Below are positions 47,418-62,800 of a stretch of 64,000 nucleotides of DNA, in pieces. Under the pieces are notes generated by a model, which saw only the letters and a program-made list of their open reading frames with translations, did not search any database and had not been told where the DNA came from. How positions within the stretch are numbered: position 1 is the first letter of the stretch; every line of letters begins with the position of its first letter. The translations under genes and the position numbers were made by a program. The stretch is from Mytilisepta virgata (taxonomy: Eukaryota > Mollusca > Bivalvia > Mytilida > Mytilidae), in contig CM051517.1 of NCBI GenBank assembly GCA_028015205.1, positions 26,001 to 90,000 of the forward strand, written 5' to 3'.

Positions 47418-50126
47418 CTTAACCCTTTGGTTTGTATTCATACGCCAAGCCGATTTACTCCTTACTAATTGACCATCCGACGGTTAACAGCAACAATTGC
47501 CTAATACCCTAACCCTAACCCTAACCCTAACTTCAAAAACACTCAAAAACATCCAAAATGCAAAAATAACACATTGTTGAAAAACACCTAAAAATGTTGG
47601 ACTTTGTCAATTTTTCAAACTTTTGTTTTGGTAAATGGCTTTTTCGCCGTTTTCATACAGATATAAAATCGTTGCTAACTATCTGATTACTACTGGTCTT
47701 TGCCACGTAATAGAGTATAGTTTTAGCTTTCCAGAACTGGTCTACTTTAGAAAATCGGTTAAGACAACACTGAGATATATGCATGTAAAGTTGTAACAAA
47801 ACACTTATTAAAACGCTTTTAATGCTTTATTCCATAGCTTGTAACTTTTAAACGGTTTATCCTACGACCTTTCTGATCATGCCAATCGATGCAGAAGGGT
47901 CGATTACCCCTTAGAACAAACTTTCAGGTATGCATCTCCAGTAGAAATATTTATTTTTGCAAATGAAGTTTCCCATAGACTTACATTATAATTACCTCCC
48001 TTTTGTAATTTATTTATGCAAATTAGCTATACCACTAGTGTGTTATTATAGAAAACATGTTACATATAAGCAAGTCCAAACATACATACTAATGGGTTGA
48101 AGTTGCGCACGCGCACTTCGAATGGGTGAAAGTAGTTCCTAACACTAACCCTAACCCTAACCCAATTAACAAAGAATGCACTGTAACACTAACCCTAACC
48201 CTAACCCTAACCCTTAACCCTTTGGTTTGTATTCATACGCCAAGCCGATTTACTCCTAACTAATTGATCATCCGACGGTTTATCAGCCACAATTGCCTAA
48301 TACCCTAACCTAACCCTAACCCTAACCCTTAACCCTTTGGTTTGTATTCATACGCCAAGCCGATTTACTCCTTACTAATTGACCATCCGACGGTTAACAG
48401 CAACAATTGCCTAATACCCTAACCCTAACCCTAACCCTAACTTCAAAAACACTCAAAAACATCCAAAATGCAAAAATAACACATTGTTGAAAAACACCTA
48501 AAAATGTTGGACTTTGTCAATTTTTCAAACTTTTGTTTTGGTAAATGGCTTTTTCGCCGTTTTCATACAGATATAAAATCGTTGCTAACTATCTGATTAC
48601 TACTGGTCTTTGCCACGTAATAGAGTATAGTTTTAGCTTTCCAGAACTGGTCTACTTTAGAAAATCGGTTAAGACAACACTGAGATATATGCATGTAAAG
48701 TTGTAACAAAACACTTATTAAAACGCTTTTAATGCTTTATTCCATAGCTTGTAACTTTTAAACGGTTTATCCTACGACCTTTCTGATCATGCCAATCGAT
48801 GCAGAAGGGTCGATTACCCCTTAGAACAAACTTTCAGGTATGCATCTCCAGTAGAAATATTTATTTTTGCAAATGAAGTTTCCCATAGACTTACATTATA
48901 ATTACCTCCCTTTTGTAATTTATTTATGCAAATTAGCTATACCACTAGTGTGTTATTATAGAAAACATGTTACATATAAGCAAGTCCAAACATACATACT
49001 AATGGGTTGAAGTTGCGCACGCGCACTTCGAATGGGTGAAAGTAGTTCCTAACACTAACCCTAACCCTAACCCAATTAACAAAGAATGCACTGTAACACT
49101 AACCCTAACCCTAACCCTAACCCTTAACCCTTTGGTTTGTATTCATACGCCAAGCCGATTTACTCCTAACTAATTGATCATCCGACGGTTTATCAGCCAC
49201 AATTGCCTAATACCCTAACCCTAACCCTAACCCTAACCCTTAACCCTTTGGTTTGTATTCATACGCCAAGCCGATTTACTCCTTACTAATTGACCATCCG
49301 ACGGTTAACAGCAACAATTGCCTAATACCCTAACCCTAACCCTAACCCTAACTTCAAAAACACTCAAAAACATCCAAAATGCAAAAATAACACATTGTTG
49401 AAAAACACCTAAAAATGTTGGACTTTGTCAATTTTTCAAACTTTTGTTTTGGTAAATGGCTTTTTCGCCGTTTTCATACAGATATAAAATCGTTGCTAAC
49501 TATCTGATTACTACTGGTCTTTGCCACGTAATAGAGTATAGTTTTAGCTTTCCAGAACTGGTCTACTTTAGAAAATCGGTTAAGACAACACTGAGATATA
49601 TGCATGTAAAGTTGTAACAAAACACTTATTAAAACGCTTTTAATGCTTTATTCCATAGCTTGTAACTTTTAAACGGTTTATCCTACGACCTTTCTGATCA
49701 TGCCAATCGATGCAGAAGGGTCGATTACCCCTTAGAACAAACTTTCAGGTATGCATCTCCAGTAGAAATATTTATTTTTGCAAATGAAGTTTCCCATAGA
49801 CTTACATTATAATTACCTCCCTTTTGTAATTTATTTATGCAAATTAGCTATACCACTAGTGTGTTATTATAGAAAACATGTTACATATAAGCAAGTCCAA
49901 ACATACATACTAATGGGTTGAAGTTGCGCACGCGCACTTCGAATGGGTGAAAGTAGTTCCTAACACTAACCCTAACCCTAACCCAATTAACAAAGAATGC
50001 ACTGTAACACTAACCCTAACCCTAACCCTAACCCTTAACCCTTTGGTTTGTATTCATACGCCAAGCCGATTTACTCCTAACTAATTGATCATCCGACGGT
50101 TTATCAGCCACAATTGCCTAATACCC
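47418..50126 (+). repeat. Three head-to-tail complete modules with minimal telomeric spacing
   Basis: Bodies start at 47532, 48442 and 49353, a period of about 910 bp, each with header c1 and tail c2 and only four or five hexamers between modules. This shows the module can expand without long arrays. All are type B. Confidence 0.85.
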
Positions 50127-51051
50127 TAACCCTAACCCTAACCCTAACCCTAACCCTAACCCCTAACCCCTAACCCTAACCCTAACCCTAACCCTAACCC
50201 TAACCCTAACCCTAACCCTAACCCTAACCCTAACCCTAACCCTAACCCTAACCCTAACCCTAACCCTAACCCTAACCCTAACCCTAACCCTAACCCTAAC
50301 CCTAACCCTAACCCTAACCCTAACCCTAACCCTAACCCTAACCCTAACCCTAACCCTAACCCTAACCCTAACCCTAACCCTAACCCTAACCCTAACCCTA
50401 ACCCTAACCCTAACCCTAACCCTAACCCTAACCCTAACCCTAACCCTAACCCTAACCCTAACCCTAACCCTAACCCTAACCCTAACCCTAACCCTAACCC
50501 TAACCCTAACCCTAACCCTAACCCTAACCCTAACCCTAACCCTAACCCTAACCCTAACCCTAACCCTAACCCTAACCCTAACCCTAACCCTAACCCTAAC
50601 CCTAACCCTAACCCTAACCCTAACCCTAACCCTAACCCTAACCCTAACCCTAACCCTAACCCTAACCCTAACCCTAACCCTAACCCTAACCCTAACCCTA
50701 ACCCTAACCCTAACCCTAACCCTAACCCTAACCCTAACCCTAACCCTAACCCTAACCCTAACCCTAACCCTAACCCTAACCCTAACCCTAACCCTAACCC
50801 TAACCCTAACCCTAACCCTAACCCTAACCCTAACCCTAACCCTAACCCTAACCCTAACCCTAACCCTAACCCTAACCCTAACCCTAACCCTAACCCTAAC
50901 CCTAACCCTAACCCTAACCCTAACCCTAACCCTAACCCTAACCCTAACCCTAACCCTAACCCTAACCCTAACCCTAACCCTAACCCTAACCCTAACCCTA
51001 ACCCTAACCCCTAACCCTAACCCTAACCCTAACCCTAACCCTAACCCTAAC
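50127..51051 (+). repeat. Telomeric array, about 0.9 kb
   Basis: CCCCTAA variants occur at both ends, with pure hexamers between. Confidence 0.95.
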
Positions 51052-51145
51052 CATCCGACGGTTTATCAGCAACAATTGCCTAATACCCTAACCCTAACCC
51101 TAACCCTAACCCTAACCCTAACCCTAACCCTAACCCTTACCCTAA
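51052..51145 (+). repeat. Cassette fragment and short array
   Basis: Cassette truncated at CCATCCGACGG, joined to CCCTAA by a shared ACC, then about eight hexamers with a CCCTTA variant. Confidence 0.8.
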
Positions 51146-52039
51146 CCCTAACCCTTAACCCTTTGGTTTGTATTCATACGCCAAGCCGATTTACTCCTTA
51201 CTAATTGACCATCCGACGGTTAACAGCAACAATTGCCTAATACCCTAACCCTAACCCTAACCCTAACTTCAAAAACACTCAAAAACATCCAAAATGCAAA
51301 AATAACACATTGTTGAAAAACACCTAAAAATGTTGGACTTTGTCAATTTTTCAAACTTTTGTTTTGGTAAATGGCTTTTTCGCCGTTTTCATACAGATAT
51401 AAAATCGTTGCTAACTATCTGATTACTACTGGTCTTTGCCACGTAATAGAGTATAGTTTTAGCTTTCCAGAACTGGTCTACTTTAGAAAATCGGTTAAGA
51501 CAACACTGAGATATATGCATGTAAAGTTGTAACAAAACACTTATTAAAACGCTTTTAATGCTTTATTCCATAGCTTGTAACTTTTAAACGGTTTATCCTA
51601 CGACCTTTCTGATCATGCCAATCGATGCAGAAGGGTCGATTACCCCTTAGAACAAACTTTCAGGTATGCATCTCCAGTAGAAATATTTATTTTTGCAAAT
51701 GAAGTTTCCCATAGACTTACATTATAATTACCTCCCTTTTGTAATTTATTTATGCAAATTAGCTATACCACTAGTGTGTTATTATAGAAAACATGTTACA
51801 TATAAGCAAGTCCAAACATACATACTAATGGGTTGAAGTTGCGCACGCGCACTTCGAATGGGTGAAAGTAGTTCCTAACACTAACCCTAACCCTAACCCA
51901 ATTAACAAAGAATGCACTGTAACACTAACCCTAACCCTAACCCTAACCCTTAACCCTTTGGTTTGTATTCATACGCCAAGCCGATTTACTCCTAACTAAT
52001 TGATCATCCGACGGTTTATCAGCCACAATTGCCTAATAC
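51146..52039 (+). repeat. Subtelomeric module, complete, type B
   Basis: Header c1, body 51268-51881 and c2 tail. Confidence 0.85.
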
Positions 52040-52562
52040 CCTAACCCTAACCCTAACCCTAACCCTAACCCTAACCCTAACCCTAACCCTAACCCTAACC
52101 CTAACCCTAACCCTAACCCTAACCCTAACCCTAACCCTAACCCTAACCCTAACCCTAACCCTAACCCTAACCCTAACCCTAACCCTAACCCTAACCCTAA
52201 CCCTAACCCTAACCCTAACCCTAACCCTAACCCTAACCCTAACCCTAACCCTAACCCTAACCCTAACCCTAACCCTAACCCTAACCCTAACCCTAACCCT
52301 AACCCTAACCCTAACCCTAACCCTAACCCTAACCCTAACCCTAACCCTAACCCTAACCCTAACCCTAACCCTAACCCTAACCCTAACCCTAACCCTAACC
52401 CTAACCCTAACCCTAACCCTAACCCTAACCCTAACCCTAACCCTAACCCTAACCCTAACCCTAACCCTAACCCTAACCCTAACCCTAACCCTAACCCTAA
52501 CCCTAACCCTAACCCTAACCCTAACCCTAACCCTAACCCTAACCCTAACCCTAACCCTAACC
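52040..52562 (+). repeat. Telomeric array, pure
   Basis: About 87 hexamers without variants, ending at a truncated module. Confidence 0.95.
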
Positions 52563-53068
52563 CAAAACACTTATTAAAACGCTTTTAATGCTTTATTCCA
52601 TAGCTTGTAACTTTTAAACGGTTTATCCTACGACCTTTCTGATCATGCCAATCGATGCAGAAGGGTCGATTACCCCTTAGAACAAACTTTCAGGTATGCA
52701 TCTCCAGTAGAAATATTTATTTTTGCAAATGAAGTTTCCCATAGACTTACATTATAATTACCTCCCTTTTGTAATTTATTTATGCAAATTAGCTATACCA
52801 CTAGTGTGTTATTATAGAAAACATGTTACATATAAGCAAGTCCAAACATACATACTAATGGGTTGAAGTTGCGCACGCGCACTTCGAATGGGTGAAAGTA
52901 GTTCCTAACACTAACCCTAACCCTAACCCAATTAACAAAGAATGCACTGTAACACTAACCCTAACCCTAACCCTAACCCTTAACCCTTTGGTTTGTATTC
53001 ATACGCCAAGCCGATTTACTCCTAACTAATTGATCATCCGACGGTTTATCAGCCACAATTGCCTAATA
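52563..53068 (+). repeat. Subtelomeric module, 5'-truncated
   Basis: Starts at CAAAACACTTATT directly after CCCTAACC; AAC is shared with the native TGTAACAAAAC. c2 tail. Confidence 0.85.
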
Positions 53069-53844
53069 CCCTAACCCTAACCCTAACCCTAACCCTAACC
53101 CTAACCCTAACCCTAACCCTAACCCTAACCCTAACCCTAACCCTAACCCTAACCCTAACCCTAACCCTAACCCTAACCCTAACCCTAACCCTAACCCTAA
53201 CCCTAACCCTAACCCTAACCCTAACCCTAACCCTAACCCTAACCCTAACCCTAACCCTAACCCTAACCCTAACCCTAACCCTAACCCTAACCCTAACCCT
53301 AACCCTAACCCTAACCCTAACCCTAACCCTAACCCTAACCCTAACCCTAACCCTAACCCTAACCCTAACCCTAACCCTAACCCTAACCCTAACCCTAACC
53401 CTAACCCTAACCCTAACCCTAACCCTAACCCTAACCCTAACCCTAACCCTAACCCTAACCCTAACCCTAACCCTAACCCTAACCCTAACCCTAACCCTAA
53501 CCCTAACCCTAACCCTAACCCTAACCCTAACCCTAACCCTAACCCTAACCCTAACCCTAACCCTAACCCTAACCCTAACCCTAACCCTAACCCTAACCCT
53601 AACCCTAACCCTAACCCTAACCCTAACCCTAACCCTAACCCTAACCCTAACCCTAACCCTAACCCTAACCCTAACCCTAACCCTAACCCTAACCCTAACC
53701 CTAACCCTAACCCTAACCTAACCCTAACCCCTAACCCTAACCCTAACCCTAACCTAACCCTAACCCTAACCCTAACCCTAACCCTAACCCTAACCCTAAC
53801 CCTAACCCTAACCCTAACCCTAACCCTAACCCTAACCCTAACCC
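53069..53844 (+). repeat. Telomeric array with signature end
   Basis: Pure hexamers to 53718, then a signature: CCTAA, one CCCCTAA, CCTAA, then about 15 clean hexamers. The same signature closes the arrays before the next modules. Confidence 0.95.
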
Positions 53845-56800
53845 TATCTGATTACTACTGGTCTTTGCCACGTAATAGAGTATAGTTTTAGCTTTCCAGA
53901 ACTGGTCTACTTTAGAAAATCGGTTAAGACAACACTGAGATATATGCATGTAAAGTTGTAACAAAACACTTATTAAAACGCTTTTAATGCTTTATTCCAT
54001 AGCTTGTAACTTTTAAACGGTTTATCCTACGACCTTTCTGATCATGCTCATGCCAATCGATGCAGAAGGGTCGATTACCCCTTAGAACAAACTTTCAGGT
54101 ATGCATCTCCAGTAGAAATATTTATTTTTGCAAATGAAGTTTCCCATAGACTTACATTATAATTACCTCCCTTTTGTAATTTATTTATGCAAATTAGCTA
54201 TACCACTAGTGTGTTATTATAGAAAACATGTTACATATAAGCAAGTCCAAACATACATACTAATGGGTTGAAGTTGCGCACGCGCACTTCGAATGGGTGA
54301 AAGTAGTTCCTAACACTAACCCTAACCCTAACCCAATTAACAAAGAATGCACTGTAACACTAACCCTAACCCTAACCCTAACCCTTAACCCTTTGGTTTG
54401 TATTCATACGCCAAGCCGATTTACTCCTAACTAATTGATCATCCGACGGTTTATCAGCCACAATTGCCTAATACCCTAACCCTAACCCTAACCCTAACCC
54501 TAACCCTAACCCTAACCCTAACCCTAACCCTAACCCTAACCCTAACCCTAACCCTAACCCTAACCCTAACCCTAACCCTAACCCTAACCCTAACCCTAAC
54601 CCTAACCCTAACCCTAACCCTAACCCTAACCCTAACCCTAACCCTAACCCTAACCCTAACCCTAACCCTAACCCTAACCCTAACCCTAACCCTAACCCTA
54701 ACCTAACCCTAACCCTAACCCTAACCCTAACCCTAACCCTAACCCTAACCCTAACCCTAACCCTAACCCTAACCCTAACCCTAACCCTAACCCTAACCCT
54801 AACCCTAACCCTAACCCTAACCCTAACCCTAACCCTAACCCTAACCCTAACCCTAACCCTAACCCTAACCCTAACCCTAACCCTAACCCTAACCCTAACC
54901 CTAACCCTAACCCTAACCCTAACCCTAACCCTAACCCTAACCCTAACCCTAACCCTAACCCTAACCCTAACCCTAACCCTAACCCTAACCCTAACCCTAA
55001 CCCTAACCCTAACCCTAACCCTAACCCTAACCCTAACCCTAACCCTAACCCTAACCCTAACCCTAACCCTAACCCTAACCCTAACCCTAACCCTAACCCT
55101 AACCCTAACCCTAACCCTAACCCTAACCCTAACCCTAACCCTAACCTAACCCTAACCCCTAACCCTAACCCTAACCCTAACCTAACCCTAACCCTAACCC
55201 TAACCCTAACCCTAACCCTAACCCTAACCCTAACCCTAACCCTAACCCTAACCCTAACCCTAACCCTAACCCTATCTGATTACTACTGGTCTTTGCCACG
55301 TAATAGAGTATAGTTTTAGCTTTCCAGAACTGGTCTACTTTAGAAAATCGGTTAAGACAACACTGAGATATATGCATGTAAAGTTGTAACAAAACACTTA
55401 TTAAAACGCTTTTAATGCTTTATTCCATAGCTTGTAACTTTTAAACGGTTTATCCTACGACCTTTCTGATCATGCCAATCGATGCAGAAGGGTCGATTAC
55501 CCCTTAGAACAAACTTTCAGGTATGCATCTCCAGTAGAAATATTTATTTTTGCAAATGAAGTTTCCCATAGACTTACATTATAATTACCTCCCTTTTGTA
55601 ATTTATTTATGCAAATTAGCTATACCACTAGTGTGTTATTATAGAAAACATGTTACATATAAGCAAGTCCAAACATACATACTAATGGGTTGAAGTTGCG
55701 CACGCGCACTTCGAATGGGTGAAAGTAGTTCCTAACACTAACCCTAACCCTAACCCAATTAACAAAGAATGCACTGTAACACTAACCCTAACCCTAACCC
55801 TAACCCTTAACCCTTTGGTTTGTATTCATACGCCAAGCCGATTTACTCCTAACTAATTGATCATCCGACGGTTTATCAGCCACAATTGCCTAATACCCTA
55901 ACCCTAACCCTAACCCTAACCCTAACCCTAACCCTAACCCTAACCCTAACCCTAACCCTAACCCTAACCCTAACCCTAACCCTAACCCTAACCCTAACCC
56001 TAACCCTAACCCTAACCCTAACCCTAACCCTAACCCTAACCCTAACCCTAACCCTAACCCTAACCCTAACCCTAACCCTAACCCTAACCCTAACCCTAAC
56101 CCTAACCCTAACCCTAACCCTAACCCTAACCCTAACCCTAACCCTAACCCTAACCCTAACCCTAACCCTAACCCTAACCCTAACCCTAACCCTAACCCTA
56201 ACCCTAACCCTAACCCTAACCCTAACCCTAACCCTAACCCTAACCCTAACCCTAACCCTAACCCTAACCCTAACCCTAACCCTAACCCTAACCCTAACCC
56301 TAACCCTAACCCTAACCCTAACCCTAACCCTAACCCTAACCCTAACCCTAACCCTAACCCTAACCCTAACCCTAACCCTAACCCTAACCCTAACCCTAAC
56401 CCTAACCCTAACCCTAACCCTAACCCTAACCCTAACCCTAACCCTAACCCTAACCCTAACCCTAACCCTAACCCTAACCCTAACCCTAACCCTAACCCTA
56501 ACCCTAACCCTAACCCTAACCCTAACCCTAACCCTAACCCTAACCCTAACCCTAACCTAACCCTAACCCCTAACCCTAACCCTAACCCTAACCTAACCCT
56601 AACCCTAACCCTAACCCTAACCCTAACCCTAACCCTAACCCTAACCCTAACCCTAACCCTAACCCTAACCCTAACCCTAACCCTATCTGATTACTACTGG
56701 TCTTTGCCACGTAATAGAGTATAGTTTTAGCTTTCCAGAACTGGTCTACTTTAGAAAATCGGTTAAGACAACACTGAGATATATGCATGTAAAGTTGTAA

Positions 56801-59800
56801 CAAAACACTTATTAAAACGCTTTTAATGCTTTATTCCATAGCTTGTAACTTTTAAACGGTTTATCCTACGACCTTTCTGATCATGCCAATCGATGCAGAA
56901 GGGTCGATTACCCCTTAGAACAAACTTTCAGGTATGCATCTCCAGTAGAAATATTTATTTTTGCAAATGAAGTTTCCCATAGACTTACATTATAATTACC
57001 TCCCTTTTGTAATTTATTTATGCAAATTAGCTATACCACTAGTGTGTTATTATAGAAAACATGTTACATATAAGCAAGTCCAAACATACATACTAATGGG
57101 TTGAAGTTGCGCACGCGCACTTCGAATGGGTGAAAGTAGTTCCTAACACTAACCCTAACCCTAACCCAATTAACAAAGAATGCACTGTAACACTAACCCT
57201 AACCCTAACCCTAACCCTTAACCCTTTGGTTTGTATTCATACGCCAAGCCGATTTACTCCTAACTAATTGATCATCCGACGGTTTATCAGCCACAATTGC
57301 CTAATACCCTAACCCTAACCCTAACCCTAACCCTAACCCTAACCCTAACCCTAACCCTAACCCTAACCCTAACCCTAACCCTAACCCTAACCCTAACCCT
57401 AACCCTAACCCTAACCCTAACCCTAACCCTAACCCTAACCCTAACCCTAACCCTAACCCTAACCCTAACCCTAACCCTAACCCTAACCCTAACCCTAACC
57501 CTAACCCTAACCCTAACCCTAACCCTAACCCTAACCCTAACCCTAACCCTAACCCTAACCCTAACCCTAACCCTAACCCTAACCCTAACCCTAACCCTAA
57601 CCCTAACCCTAACCCTAACCCTAACCCTAACCCTAACCCTAACCCTAACCCTAACCCTAACCCTAACCCTAACCCTAACCCTAACCCTAACCCTAACCCT
57701 AACCCTAACCCTAACCCTAACCCTAACCCTAACCCTAACCCTAACCCTAACCCTAACCCTAACCCTAACCCTAACCCTAACCCTAACCCTAACCCTAACC
57801 CTAACCCTAACCCTAACCCTAACCCTAACCCTAACCCTAACCCTAACCCTAACCCTAACCCTAACCCTAACCCTAACCCTAACCCTAACCCTAACCCTAA
57901 CCCTAACCCTAACCCTAACCCTAACCCTAACCCTAACCTAACCCTAACCCCTAACCCTAACCCTAACCCTAACCTAACCCTAACCCTAACCCTAACCCTA
58001 ACCCTAACCCTAACCCTAACCCTAACCCTAACCCTAACCCTAACCCTAACCCTAACCCTAACCCTATCTGATTACTACTGGTCTTTGCCACGTAATAGAG
58101 TATAGTTTTAGCTTTCCAGAACTGGTCTACTTTAGAAAATCGGTTAAGACAACACTGAGATATATGCATGTAAAGTTGTAACAAAACACTTATTAAAACG
58201 CTTTTAATGCTTTATTCCATAGCTTGTAACTTTTAAACGGTTTATCCTACGACCTTTCTGATCATGCCAATCGATGCAGAAGGGTCGATTACCCCTTAGA
58301 ACAAACTTTCAGGTATGCATCTCCAGTAGAAATATTTATTTTTGCAAATGAAGTTTCCCATAGACTTACATTATAATTACCTCCCTTTTGTAATTTATTT
58401 ATGCAAATTAGCTATACCACTAGTGTGTTATTATAGAAAACATGTTACATATAAGCAAGTCCAAACATACATACTAATGGGTTGAAGTTGCGCACGCGCA
58501 CTTCGAATGGGTGAAAGTAGTTCCTAACACTAACCCTAACCCTAACCCAATTAACAAAGAATGCACTGTAACACTAACCCTAACCCTAACCCTAACCCTT
58601 AACCCTTTGGTTTGTATTCATACGCCAAGCCGATTTACTCCTAACTAATTGATCATCCGACGGTTTATCAGCCACAATTGCCTAATACCCTAACCCTAAC
58701 CCTAACCCTAACCCTAACCCTAACCCTAACCCTAACCCTAACCCTAACCCTAACCCTAACCCTAACCCTAACCCTAACCCTAACCCTAACCCTAACCCTA
58801 ACCCTAACCCTAACCCTAACCCTAACCCTAACCCTAACCCTAACCCTAACCCTAACCCTAACCCTAACCCTAACCCTAACCCTAACCCTAACCCTAACCC
58901 TAACCCTAACCCTAACCCTAACCCTAACCCTAACCCTAACCCTAACCCTAACCCTAACCCTAACCCTAACCCTAACCCTAACCCTAACCCTAACCCTAAC
59001 CCTAACCCTAACCCTAACCCTAACCCTAACCCTAACCCTAACCCTAACCCTAACCCTAACCCTAACCCTAACCCTAACCCTAACCCTAACCCTAACCCCT
59101 AACCCTAACCCTAACCCTAACCCTAACCCTAACCCTAACCCTAACCCTAACCCTAACCCTAACCCTAACCCTAACCCTAACCCTAACCCTAACCCTAACC
59201 CTAACCCTAACCCTAACCCTAACCCTAACCCTAACCCTAACCCTAACCCTAACCCTAACCCTAACCCTAACCCTAACCCTAACCCTAACCCTAACCCTAA
59301 CCCTAACCCTAACCCTAACCCTAACCCTAACCCTAACCCTAACCCTAACCCTAACCCTAACCTAACCCTAACCCCTAACCCTAACCCTAACCCTAACCTA
59401 ACCCTAACCCTAACCCTAACCCTAACCCTAACCCTAACCCTAACCCTAACCCTAACCCTAACCCTAACCCTAACCCTAACCCTAACCCTATCTGATTACT
59501 ACTGGTCTTTGCCACGTAATAGAGTATAGTTTTAGCTTTCCAGAACTGGTCTACTTTAGAAAATCGGTTAAGACAACACTGAGATATATGCATGTAAAGT
59601 TGTAACAAAACACTTATTAAAACGCTTTTAATGCTTTATTCCATAGCTTGTAACTTTTAAACGGTTTATCCTACGACCTTTCTGATCATGCCAATCGATG
59701 CAGAAGGGTCGATTACCCCTTAGAACAAACTTTCAGGTATGCATCTCCAGTAGAAATATTTATTTTTGCAAATGAAGTTTCCCATAGACTTACATTATAA

Positions 59801-62800
59801 TTACCTCCCTTTTGTAATTTATTTATGCAAATTAGCTATACCACTAGTGTGTTATTATAGAAAACATGTTACATATAAGCAAGTCCAAACATACATACTA
59901 ATGGGTTGAAGTTGCGCACGCGCACTTCGAATGGGTGAAAGTAGTTCCTAACACTAACCCTAACCCTAACCCAATTAACAAAGAATGCACTGTAACACTA
60001 ACCCTAACCCTAACCCTAACCCTTAACCCTTTGGTTTGTATTCATACGCCAAGCCGATTTACTCCTAACTAATTGATCATCCGACGGTTTATCAGCCACA
60101 ATTGCCTAATACCCTAACCCTAACCCTAACCCTAACCCTAACCCTAACCCTAACCCTAACCCTAACCCTAACCCTAACCCTAACCCTAACCCTAACCCTA
60201 ACCCTAACCCTAACCCTAACCCTAACCCTAACCCTAACCCTAACCCTAACCCTAACCCTAACCCTAACCCTAACCCTAACCCTAACCCTAACCCTAACCC
60301 TAACCCTAACCCTAACCCTAACCCTAACCCTAACCCTAACCCTAACCCTAACCCTAACCCTAACCCTAACCCTAACCCTAACCCTAACCCTAACCCTAAC
60401 CCTAACCCTAACCCTAACCCTAACCCTAACCCTAACCCTAACCCTAACCCTAACCCTAACCCTAACCCTAACCCTAACCCTAACCCTAACCCTAACCCTA
60501 ACCCTAACCCTAACCCTAACCCTAACCCTAACCCTAACCCTAACCCTAACCCTAACCCTAACCCTAACCCTAACCCTAACCCTAACCCTAACCCTAACCC
60601 TAACCCTAACCCTAACCCTAACCCTAACCCTAACCCTAACCCTAACCCTAACCCTAACCCTAACCCTAACCCTAACCCTAACCCTAACCCTAACCCTAAC
60701 CCTAACCCTAACCCTAACCCTAACCCTAACCCTAACCCTAACCCTAACCCTAACCCTAACCCTAACCCTAACCCTAACCCTAACCTAACCCTAACCCCTA
60801 ACCCTAACCCTAACCCTAACCTAACCCTAACCCTAACCCTAACCCTAACCCTAACCCTAACCCTAACCCTAACCCTAACCCTAACCCTAACCCTAACCCT
60901 AACCCTAACCCTATCTGATTACTACTGGTCTTTGCCACGTAATAGAGTATAGTTTTAGCTTTCCAGAACTGGTCTACTTTAGAAAATCGGTTAAGACAAC
61001 ACTGAGATATATGCATGTAAAGTTGTAACAAAACACTTATTAAAACGCTTTTAATGCTTTATTCCATAGCTTGTAACTTTTAAACGGTTTATCCTACGAC
61101 CTTTCTGATCATGCCAATCGATGCAGAAGGGTCGATTACCCCTTAGAACAAACTTTCAGGTATGCATCTCCAGTAGAAATATTTATTTTTGCAAATGAAG
61201 TTTCCCATAGACTTACATTATAATTACCTCCCTTTTGTAATTTATTTATGCAAATTAGCTATACCACTAGTGTGTTATTATAGAAAACATGTTACATATA
61301 AGCAAGTCCAAACATACATACTAATGGGTTGAAGTTGCGCACGCGCACTTCGAATGGGTGAAAGTAGTTCCTAACACTAACCCTAACCCTAACCCAATTA
61401 ACAAAGAATGCACTGTAACACTAACCCTAACCCTAACCCTAACCCTTAACCCTTTGGTTTGTATTCATACGCCAAGCCGATTTACTCCTAACTAATTGAT
61501 CATCCGACGGTTTATCAGCCACAATTGCCTAATACCCTAACCCTAACCCTAACCCTAACCCTAACCCTAACCCTAACCCTAACCCTAACCCTAACCCTAA
61601 CCCTAACCCTAACCCTAACCCTAACCCTAACCCTAACCCTAACCCTAACCCTAACCCTAACCCTAACCCTAACCCTAACCCTAACCCTAACCCTAACCCT
61701 AACCCTAACCCTAACCCTAACCCTAACCCTAACCCTAACCCTAACCCTAACCCTAACCCTAACCCTAACCCTAACCCTAACCCTAACCCTAACCCTAACC
61801 CTAACCCTAACCCTAACCCTAACCCTAACCCTAACCCTAACCCTAACCCTAACCCTAACCCTAACCCTAACCCTAACCCTAACCCTAACCCTAACCCTAA
61901 CCCTAACCCTAACCCTAACCCTAACCCTAACCCTAACCCTAACCCTAACCCTAACCCTAACCCCTAACCCTAACCCTAACCCTAACCCTAACCCTAACCC
62001 TAACCCTAACCCTAACCCTAACCCTAACCCTAACCCTAACCCTAACCCTAACCCTAACCCTAACCCTAACCCTAACCCTAACCCTAACCCTAACCCTAAC
62101 CCTAACCCTAACCCTAACCCTAACCCTAACCCTAACCCTAACCCTAACCCTAACCCTAACCCTAACCCTAACCCTAACCCTAACCCTAACCCTAACCCTA
62201 ACCCTAACCCTAACCCTAACCCTAACCTAACCCTAACCCCTAACCCTAACCCTAACCCTAACCTAACCCTAACCCTAACCCTAACCCTAACCCTAACCCT
62301 AACCCTAACCCTAACCCTAACCCTAACCCTAACCCTAACCCTAACCCTAACCCTATCTGATTACTACTGGTCTTTGCCACGTAATAGAGTATAGTTTTAG
62401 CTTTCCAGAACTGGTCTACTTTAGAAAATCGGTTAAGACAACACTGAGATATATGCATGTAAAGTTGTAACAAAACACTTATTAAAACGCTTTTAATGCT
62501 TTATTCCATAGCTTGTAACTTTTAAACGGTTTATCCTACGACCTTTCTGATCATGCCAATCGATGCAGAAGGGTCGATTACCCCTTAGAACAAACTTTCA
62601 GGTATGCATCTCCAGTAGAAATATTTATTTTTGCAAATGAAGTTTCCCATAGACTTACATTATAATTACCTCCCTTTTGTAATTTATTTATGCAAATTAG
62701 CTATACCACTAGTGTGTTATTATAGAAAACATGTTACATATAAGCAAGTCCAAACATACATACTAATGGGTTGAAGTTGCGCACGCGCACTTCGAATGGG

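Noticed and set aside
53749..53964. 71-codon minus-strand frame MLQLYMHISQ recurring at about 1.4-kb steps
   Set aside because: It recurs because of the higher-order repeat and runs into Gly-Leu from the telomere complement. No sign of protein function.
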